Below, piece after piece: positions 58,134-64,000 of a stretch of 64,000 nucleotides of DNA. The notes beneath the pieces are model-generated. The model ran no database searches, had not been told where the DNA came from, and was given only the letters and a program-made list of their open reading frames with translations. How positions within the stretch are numbered: position 1 is the stretch's first letter; each line of letters opens with the position of its first letter. Where the stretch lies: positions 1 to 64,000 of the forward strand of contig NZ_BCQJ01000001.1 of the NCBI RefSeq assembly GCF_001544375.1, written 5' to 3'. A program made the position numbers and the translations under genes. Origin of the DNA: Enterococcus canis NBRC 100695. GTDB lineage: Bacteria; Bacillota; Bacilli; Lactobacillales; Enterococcaceae.

Positions 58134-59143
58134 TTCTCCACCTCCATATTCACGGCTAAATCTACCGCCGGGTACGCTTTTTCAATCAGTCCGTAATCTG
58201 TCAGCAGTTGGATGTATTCTTCGTAACGGGTCAGATCAGAATAACCAAAGCCATGAGTAGCGGTATTACTGCTTTGCCATAGGTGAGGCACAAATTCTTT
58301 TTCCATGATTTCGACGATTTTTGCTTCATTTCCTTTGGCGCCGGGCGCGTATTTTTCAATTGCCAGCGCAACGCCTTCTTCGACATGGCCATCTACTAGA
58401 TAACCAATAGCTCGATCTAGTGCGCGAATAAAAGCCGTACAGATTTCAGGATGTTCTTTTCGGAAAGTTTCGGATGTAATCAACACATTTCCTTGAGTTG
58501 GCATGAAATCTTCTGAACGGAACTCGCTGACGGCTTCGCCTTGGGCCCGCAAATCATACGTTCGTAACATTGAGAAGCAGATTGCATCAACTTGGTCTGA
58601 AACAAGCGCATTGACGATGGCGCCGGTCCCGATGATTTTGATGTCCACATCATTAATAGACAACCCGACTTTTTCCAGCATAACTTGCAGTTGAATGTAG
58701 TTGGGACTACCGTATGAAGTAATACCAATCGTTTTTCCTTTTAAATCTTGAGGTGTTTTGATGCCGCTGCTGTCTTTAAAGATGACCGAACCCAAACCCT
58801 CTTGGTAAGTAGTATGGATAATATTGACGGGTACATCATTGGCACGACCAATTACAACTGGATCAGAGTTAGGAAACCCAAAAGCGACGTTGTTAGCTGC
58901 CACATTTTTTACGATTTCAGCTGCAGAAGCATAGTAAAATTCGACATCTAAACCTTCTTCGGCAAAGTATCCTTTCTCCTGAGCCAGATATAGCGGGGCA
59001 TAGTATGGAGTAGCGGCGCCATCGATTTGAATGGCGACTTTATTTTTCCCAGCCGATTTTTCTACTGGACTATTTTGATTAGTGCCACATCCCGCAAAAA
59101 GTAAGCCGCACAAAAGTAGTAATCCTACGATTTTTCTCATCAT
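58130..59143 (-). CDS. ABC transporter substrate-binding lipoprotein (NMT1/THI5-like)
   Basis: 337 aa. A lipoprotein signal peptide ends in the lipobox LFAGC (Cys near residue 19). The mature domain reads KVAIQIDGAATPYYAPLYLA then GYFAEEGLDVEFY, the NMT1/THI5 pattern, with GKTIGITSYGSPNYIQLQVML as the second lobe entry. Related proteins bind pyrimidines such as HMP, riboflavin precursors or sulfonates. The ligand here is unknown; the genomic setting hints at a nucleobase. The start at 59143 follows AGGAGGAG and overlaps the preceding stop as TAATG. Confidence 0.88.
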   Translation of the reverse strand: MMRKIVGLLLLCGLLFAGCGTNQNSPVEKSAGKNKVAIQIDGAATPYYAPLYLAQEKGYFAEEGLDVEFYYASAAEIVKNVAANNVAFGFPNSDPVVIGRANDVPVNIIHTTYQEGLGSVIFKDSSGIKTPQDLKGKTIGITSYGSPNYIQLQVMLEKVGLSINDVDIKIIGTGAIVNALVSDQVDAICFSMLRTYDLRAQGEAVSEFRSEDFMPTQGNVLITSETFRKEHPEICTAFIRALDRAIGYLVDGHVEEGVALAIEKYAPGAKGNEAKIVEIMEKEFVPHLWQSSNTATHGFGYSDLTRYEEYIQLLTDYGLIEKAYPAVDLAVNMEVEK

Positions 59144-59901
59144 TACTCCTCCTTCCAAGACAATAGTCGGCGTTCTAACAGTTGAATCACTTCATAGAAC
59201 AATAAGCCTAGTGCGATAGTAAAGAAGATACCAGCCATCAAAAGCGGTGTATTGAAAGTTGAAGAGGCGAAGGTCTGTAAATAACCGAGACCACTTTGTC
59301 CGCTCATCCATTCCGCAACGGTTGCACCAATCAAGGCTTGAACGATTCCTATTTTAAATGCAGCAAAGAGCGCAGGTAAGGCGTAGGGAATCTCAAGACT
59401 TCTAAAAAGCTGTTTACGATCGGCGCCTAAAATCTTCATAAAATCGCGCATATCTTTAGGAATGGCCTGAAGACCGTCTAACATTCCCAGCACAATTGGA
59501 AAATAAACCATAGAGAAAACCACTATGACTTTGGAAAAGAAGCCCAAGCCAAACCAAATGATAAAAATTGGGACTAATGCGATTTTGGGTGCTACTTGAA
59601 AGAAGATTAGGAAGGGCATAACTGTGATTCGTAGATTTTCTGATTTATAGATAGCGTAGCCACTGGCAATGCCCAATAGAACAGCTAATAAAAAACCGCT
59701 TAAAGTTTCAATACTGGTGACGGCGATATGATACCAAATACTGCTGCCGGTTAACTGTCGCGCGATTTCCTGTAAGACTTTTAAAGGACTCGGCAGCATA
59801 AAGCCTGGGACATTTGCTTGGGTGATATAGACTTGCCAAATAATCAGCAGTAGGGCCGTTGAGATAATGGGGTCAAGCCACTTTAACCAGTGTTTTTTCA
59901 A
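59143..59901 (-). CDS. ABC transporter permease, first subunit
   Basis: 252 aa, six helices. LGADRKQLFRSLEIPYALPA is the EAA-type loop that contacts the ATPase, and GATVAEWMSGQSGLGYL matches the second permease at 57384. It overlaps the ATPase gene by four bases and the lipoprotein gene by one. Confidence 0.9.
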   Translation of the reverse strand: MKKHWLKWLDPIISTALLLIIWQVYITQANVPGFMLPSPLKVLQEIARQLTGSSIWYHIAVTSIETLSGFLLAVLLGIASGYAIYKSENLRITVMPFLIFFQVAPKIALVPIFIIWFGLGFFSKVIVVFSMVYFPIVLGMLDGLQAIPKDMRDFMKILGADRKQLFRSLEIPYALPALFAAFKIGIVQALIGATVAEWMSGQSGLGYLQTFASSTFNTPLLMAGIFFTIALGLLFYEVIQLLERRLLSWKEE

Positions 59902-60641
59902 TGTTCCAACATTCCTCTCAAGTAGTTTGTGTAGCCTGCAAAGGCTTCTGAAGAACGCACGCTTAGATCGCGCTCAGCACCAAGATCAATTGGTAAGACT
60001 TCCTTGATAGTTCCTGGACGCGCACTCATGATGGCCACCTTTGTGGAAAGAAAAACCGCTTCGTCAATATCATGTGTTACGAATAGAATCGTCTTTTGTG
60101 ACTCTTTCCAAATACGGGATAATTCTAAATTTAGGCTGTCACGGGTCATGGCATCTAAAGCACCAAAGGGCTCATCCATCATCAGTACTGTTGGGTCATA
60201 GGAAAGGGAGCGCGCGATAGAAGTTCGCTGTTTCATCCCACCTGACAGTTCCTTGGGCAGTGAGTTGCGGAAAGCGTCCAAGCCAACCATTTTAAGCAAT
60301 TCATCGACACGAGCTAGATTTTCCGGTGTCTTTTGCTTTTTGATTTCTAAGGGGAATACAATGTTTTGATAGACTGTTTTCCAAGGAAACAAGACGGAAT
60401 CTTGAAAAACAAACCCATTATTTTCATCCGTCGTGTGGTAGGTGATAGTTCCAGTATCATAAGTTTCGAGACCGCTGATGATTCGTAGCAACGTTGATTT
60501 ACCACTACCACTGGGACCAATCAAGGAAATGAAATCGCCTTGTTCAACTTCTAGGTTTACGCCAGCTAAGGCATTGATGGTTTCGTTGGCAGCAGTTTGG
60601 AAGGTTTTTCCAACATCTTGGATCGTAATAAGAGAAGTCAT
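59898..60641 (-). CDS. ABC transporter ATP-binding protein (SsuB/TauB/ThiZ type)
   Basis: 247 aa. Walker A GPSGSGKSTLL (about 41-51), Q loop in GFVFQD, signature ELSGGMKQRTSIARSL, Walker B VLMMDEPFGALDAMT and the switch His in LFVTHDIDEAV are intact. It drives the importer formed with the two permeases. Its ATG lies one base after the regulator's stop codon, so regulator and transporter are coupled. Confidence 0.94.
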   Translation of the reverse strand: MTSLITIQDVGKTFQTAANETINALAGVNLEVEQGDFISLIGPSGSGKSTLLRIISGLETYDTGTITYHTTDENNGFVFQDSVLFPWKTVYQNIVFPLEIKKQKTPENLARVDELLKMVGLDAFRNSLPKELSGGMKQRTSIARSLSYDPTVLMMDEPFGALDAMTRDSLNLELSRIWKESQKTILFVTHDIDEAVFLSTKVAIMSARPGTIKEVLPIDLGAERDLSVRSSEAFAGYTNYLRGMLEH

Positions 60642-60642
60642 A

Positions 60643-61788
60643 TTATTTGCTCACTTTCAATTGGTTTTTTAAATGGATGATACCTAGGAAGAGCTTGACC
60701 TTATCAGACGATTTTGTATAATCCAAGCCGGTCAGCTCATGGATCCGTTCTAAGCGGTAACGCAGCGTATTGATATGAATGAACAACTGATCACTGGTAG
60801 TTTTTAGCTGTTCATTGGAACGAAAATACATTTCCAATGTCTGCAATAACTGAGGGTGTTTCTGTAAAATTTTAGTGAATCGGAAAAAATGCTGCAGTGA
60901 TTCATCAAGTGAAACTTTATCCAATAGCTGATAAAACTCCACTTCGGTAAAATGACAGAGAACTTTTTGTTGAGGAATCAAATGTTCCATTCGCTGGGCA
61001 AAGTGTGCCTGTTGGAAGGCTTCGTATGTCTGGGTTAGTGGCAGACAATCGCTGACGCCCCAGTGAAACGGCATGGTTTCATCAAAGGTCGGCCAAATTT
61101 TTAATAAGCCTTGGCTTTCTTTTTGACGATGGATTAACAACAGGTTCCAACCTGATATTTCTTCTAATAAAATGTAATCGTCTAGCTGCTGTAATTGGAC
61201 TAAATTCTCTAATTTTTCAATCAATTGTAGCCGCATACGTTCTTGTTCCTTGAAATCAGCAGCAGTTTCCGCCAATTGCTTTTCGGCGACTAGCACACTG
61301 ACCCATAACGGGGTACTTAAATCCAGCGTGGGAGAATAGAGTGTATCCAGTACGGGGTTAGGTGTCCGCAAAAGGTAGGCACCTAAATTTTGTTTTAAAT
61401 ACAACGCCTGCTTTAACATAAAAAGCTGTTCATTGATCGGATTCATAATTTCTAAGTAGGTCACGTCTTGCGGTAAAAGAAAAACGGGAAAATGAGATGC
61501 TTCAACTTCTTGAACAAATTCTGGTGACAGCTGCGCAGGATCACCTTTAATAACGAGGGCAGCACAACGAAAAGAAATCAGCGTTTGCAATAATTTTACC
61601 GAATCAGTTACTTTGTGGAGCAGCGTATCTTCGGTAATCAATAGAAATTCGCCACCTTGCAGCCAAGTTGCTACATTGGTTGATTCAATAACGGTTACGG
61701 AACGAATCAGCTGGTTTTGATTAAAATCATCATTTAACGGAATCAAGGGCAGCTCCGTATTTGAAAATAGATTTCGTAGTGTTAACAT
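60643..61788 (-). CDS. PucR-family transcriptional regulator
   Basis: 381 aa. The N-terminal PucR domain (LTLRNLFSNTELPLIPLNDD, then VTVIESTNVATWLQGGEFLL and RCAALVIKGDP) is followed by a GGDEF-like middle part. The C-terminal PucR helix-turn-helix is LLQTLEMYFRSNEQLKTTSD then HINTLRYRLERIHELTGL. PucR-type regulators often control purine or other nucleobase use. The start at 61788 follows AAAGGAGG; a longer frame to 61842 lacks one. First gene of the importer operon, divergent from the MFS gene. Confidence 0.92.
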   Translation of the reverse strand: MLTLRNLFSNTELPLIPLNDDFNQNQLIRSVTVIESTNVATWLQGGEFLLITEDTLLHKVTDSVKLLQTLISFRCAALVIKGDPAQLSPEFVQEVEASHFPVFLLPQDVTYLEIMNPINEQLFMLKQALYLKQNLGAYLLRTPNPVLDTLYSPTLDLSTPLWVSVLVAEKQLAETAADFKEQERMRLQLIEKLENLVQLQQLDDYILLEEISGWNLLLIHRQKESQGLLKIWPTFDETMPFHWGVSDCLPLTQTYEAFQQAHFAQRMEHLIPQQKVLCHFTEVEFYQLLDKVSLDESLQHFFRFTKILQKHPQLLQTLEMYFRSNEQLKTTSDQLFIHINTLRYRLERIHELTGLDYTKSSDKVKLFLGIIHLKNQLKVSK

Positions 61789-61982
61789 AGCAAACCTCCT
61801 TTCCAGAGAATAGCCAATCACTCTATAAATAACAAGAAACATTAGGATTTTGTAAGATTGTAAACGATATCTTTTTTAAGTCTTTGTAAAGGTTTTAAAA
61901 GATGTTTCTTTGCTTTATGTTAAATCTTCACCTCACAAAGTCAATCGCTTTCAAAAAACTTGCACTTTTTTAGTGAAAGCTC

Positions 61983-61998
61983 CATGTAAATCAACATG
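61983..61998. promoter_or_regulatory. Inverted repeat between the divergent genes
   Basis: CATGT-N6-ACATG. It lies in the roughly 300-base divergent region between the PucR regulator and the MFS gene and is a candidate operator. No clear core promoters were assigned in this region. Confidence 0.4.
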
Positions 61999-62086
61999 CC
62001 TTTTGTAGAAACATCCAATAGTTGTTGTGAGTTGAGCATGATAAAGTGAAAGCGTAATAATGAGCGTGATTGAAAGGGGATTAATA

Positions 62087-63268
62087 ATGGAAACATCAAT
62101 TAAAGGGACAGACAAACAGCAGAAAAAAATCTTAGGAATGGCGATGTCAGGACTTGGTCTGCAAAGTATGAGTACAATGCTACTGTCATTTGTCTTGGCA
62201 ACCATGATTACAGACTTTGGCATTAGTGGAACTGCCGGCGGTTTTATTTCGACCATCACTAACATGGGGATGCTAGTCGGTGGTATTATTTTTGGTACAT
62301 TGGCAGATCGTAAAGGGCGTGCCAAAATCTTTGTTGTGACGGTGGCATTGTTTGCGATCGCAACAGGGGCAATGGCATTTGCTACCAATATCTGGGTCGT
62401 TTATCTGCTGCGTTTTCTTGTCGGTGTCGGTAGTGGCGGCGAATATGGCGTTGTGATGTCAATGGTAGCAGACACTTTTTCTTCTGAAAAAAGAGGCCGG
62501 GTCAATTCTTATGTTACGATTGCAGGGCAATTAGGTAGCATCGTTGCGGCAGTGGCGGCGGCTTTGATCATTCCAGTATTTGGTTGGCGTGGCTTGTTTG
62601 TCTTTGGCGCTTTACCAATTTTCTTAGCCATCTATGCTCATTTCAATTTAGAAGACAGTACGGAATGGAAAGAAGCGGTGGCTGAAACCAAGCCTTCTAT
62701 TAAAGAGTTATTTACTGAAGGACGTGCTTCCACCACGATTCGCTTGACGATCATGGCGATTGCTCAGGTTGCGGGATATTTTGGTCTAATGAATTGGCTG
62801 CCTTCGATTCTGCAGCAAAAAATTGGCTTATCTGTTTCAGGCTCCTCTTATTGGATGATCGTGACAATTGCGGGAATGTCGTTAGGTATGTTGTTTTTTG
62901 GTCAGATTATGGATAAAATTGGAGCGAAAGTAGCCTATGCGACATTTCTGATTGCTTCAGCAGTTGCAGTATTCGTCTATTCATTCGCTGCAACGCCTTT
63001 ACTGATTCTAATCGGTGGCGCTGCCGTAGGTTTCTTTTGTAATGGTATGAATGCCGGCTATGGGGCCATTGTCGGAAACTTATATCCAGCACATATTCGC
63101 GCAACAGCTAACAATATCATCTTCAATATTGGTCGGGCAGTTGGTGGCTTTTCAGCCGTCTTTATTGGTTTTTTCCTCGATCACTATTCCTTAACAGTTG
63201 CAATGCTATTTTTGTCGGTGCTTTATTTGATTTCGTTAGCGTGCGTTTTATCGTTGAAAGTTAAATAG
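62087..63268 (+). CDS. MFS transporter (AAHS/sugar-type)
   Basis: 393 aa, twelve helices. The cytoplasmic loop GTLADRKGRAKIFV is the MFS motif A (G-x-LADR-x-GR), with a second copy-like loop at FGQIMDKIGAKV. RFLVGVGSGGEYGVVMSMVAD is the AAHS/ACS-type motif seen in transporters of organic acids and related solutes. The substrate is unknown; its neighbour downstream suggests a nucleoside or base. The start at 62087 follows AAAGGGGAT. The nucleoside phosphorylase follows after 15 bases. Confidence 0.9.
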   Translation: METSIKGTDKQQKKILGMAMSGLGLQSMSTMLLSFVLATMITDFGISGTAGGFISTITNMGMLVGGIIFGTLADRKGRAKIFVVTVALFAIATGAMAFATNIWVVYLLRFLVGVGSGGEYGVVMSMVADTFSSEKRGRVNSYVTIAGQLGSIVAAVAAALIIPVFGWRGLFVFGALPIFLAIYAHFNLEDSTEWKEAVAETKPSIKELFTEGRASTTIRLTIMAIAQVAGYFGLMNWLPSILQQKIGLSVSGSSYWMIVTIAGMSLGMLFFGQIMDKIGAKVAYATFLIASAVAVFVYSFAATPLLILIGGAAVGFFCNGMNAGYGAIVGNLYPAHIRATANNIIFNIGRAVGGFSAVFIGFFLDHYSLTVAMLFLSVLYLISLACVLSLKVK

Positions 63269-63283
63269 GAGGAATAAAAACGT

Positions 63284-64000
63284 GAGTATTCATTTGAAAG
63301 GTCTCAACATGGGCGATTTAGGCGAGGTGACAATTATTGTCGGGGACCCAGGTCGGGTAGCCCTTATCTCGGAAAACTGGGAAGAAAAACGGACGGTGGT
63401 GGATAGCCGTGAATTTGTCGTAGTAGTGGGTCGCTTTGAGGGGCATGCCGTATCCATTTGTTCGACTGGCATTGGTTCTGGTTCGACGGAGATTGCTGTG
63501 ACAGAGTTGATTGAAAATGGGGCCAAAAAGATTATTCGCTGTGGTGGTTGTGGCGCTTGGCAAGAAGGCATCAAACCGGGTGATATGATTCTAAATAACG
63601 GGATGGCTCGTTCGCAAGGGATGTTAGGCGCCTATGTGCCTGAACAGTTTCCAGCAGTAGCTGACCCATTCTTATTAACGGCAATCCATCAAGAAATGAT
63701 CCAGTCAGGTATGACGGTTCATACAGGAATCGGCTTAACTTCTGAGACCTATTATTTAGGTCAGGGACGTAGTTCGATGATTGGTACACCTTTAAAACCT
63801 GCCGCTGATTTTATGCAAAACTGGATTGACCGTGGGATTCTTAATTGTGAGATGGAAACGGCCGTTTTGTATTTATTAGGCAGTCTCTATCAAGTTCCGG
63901 TGGCCAACTCATTAGTTGTACATGTTAGTCGTCACAATGAGAAATGGACCAACGATGAAGATTATCGCCGCATTCATCGACAAGCTGCAAACGCTGTTTT
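63284..64000 (+). CDS. Nucleoside phosphorylase, uridine-phosphorylase-like (cut by window end)
   Basis: At least 239 aa, continuing past the edge. Starts with GTG after AGGAGGAAT. IIVGDPGRVALIS binds phosphate; ICSTGIGSGSTEIAVTELIE and CGGCGAWQEGIKPGDMIL follow. NCEMETAVLYLLGSLYQVP holds the E-M-E ribose-binding motif. It should phosphorolyse a nucleoside, perhaps uridine, to the base and ribose-1-phosphate. With the MFS gene it forms an operon for uptake and cleavage of a nucleoside (inference). Confidence 0.87.

Overview
The window is chromosomal DNA of a low-GC Gram-positive lactic acid bacterium, most likely an Enterococcus or close relative. This rests on strong AGGAGG-type ribosome binding sites, the conserved Firmicutes blocks dnaD-nth / pbp1A-recU-ypsA-gpsB-rnpB-ypsC and dnaG-rpoD, a B-type RNase P RNA, an EbsA-family gene, and an lspA-rluD-pyrR-pyrP-pyrBC-carAB-pyrK-pyrD-pyrF-pyrE locus with a PyrR attenuator. 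The species was not determined.

Layout. 1-1080: eleven tRNA genes ending in a terminator. 1200-4620: an accessory signalling locus, with a LytTR response regulator and an AgrC-like kinase flanked by two copies of a secreted-protein gene that share one promoter element. The upstream copy is a frameshifted pseudogene, and a small two-helix membrane protein follows on the other strand. 4800-16500: GNAT acetyltransferase, PdxK/ThiD kinase, PvaA-like protein, dnaG-rpoD, cls, a nucleoid-associated protein, uracil-DNA glycosylase and EF-Tu. 16500-26600: pcp, mprF with a coupled hydrolase, perR-ridA, nox, a YczE-LpdD-UbiX operon, dnaD-nth. 26700-38800: pbp1A-recU, ypsA, gpsB, rnpB, a THUMP methyltransferase, an M32 carboxypeptidase, membrane proteins, an RNase H, ebsA, a cold shock protein and fhs.

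38800-42400 is a foreign, AT-rich insertion. It holds one long intact gene whose C-terminus carries an R-x4-H (HEPN-type) motif, followed by decayed fragments of a small serine resolvase and a large serine recombinase. The intact gene is the best candidate in the window for an undescribed, probably defensive, system.

42400-57300 holds lspA, rluD and the complete UMP biosynthesis operon behind one PyrR-dependent attenuator. Its uracil permease gene is split by one extra base in an A8 tract. 57300-64000 holds a PucR-family regulator with an NMT1/THI5-type ABC importer on the minus strand, divergent from an MFS transporter and a uridine-phosphorylase-like gene cut by the window edge. This may be a nucleobase or nucleoside salvage locus next to the de novo operon.

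All calls come from reading the sequence; no database search was possible. Family names rest on recognised motifs and gene order.
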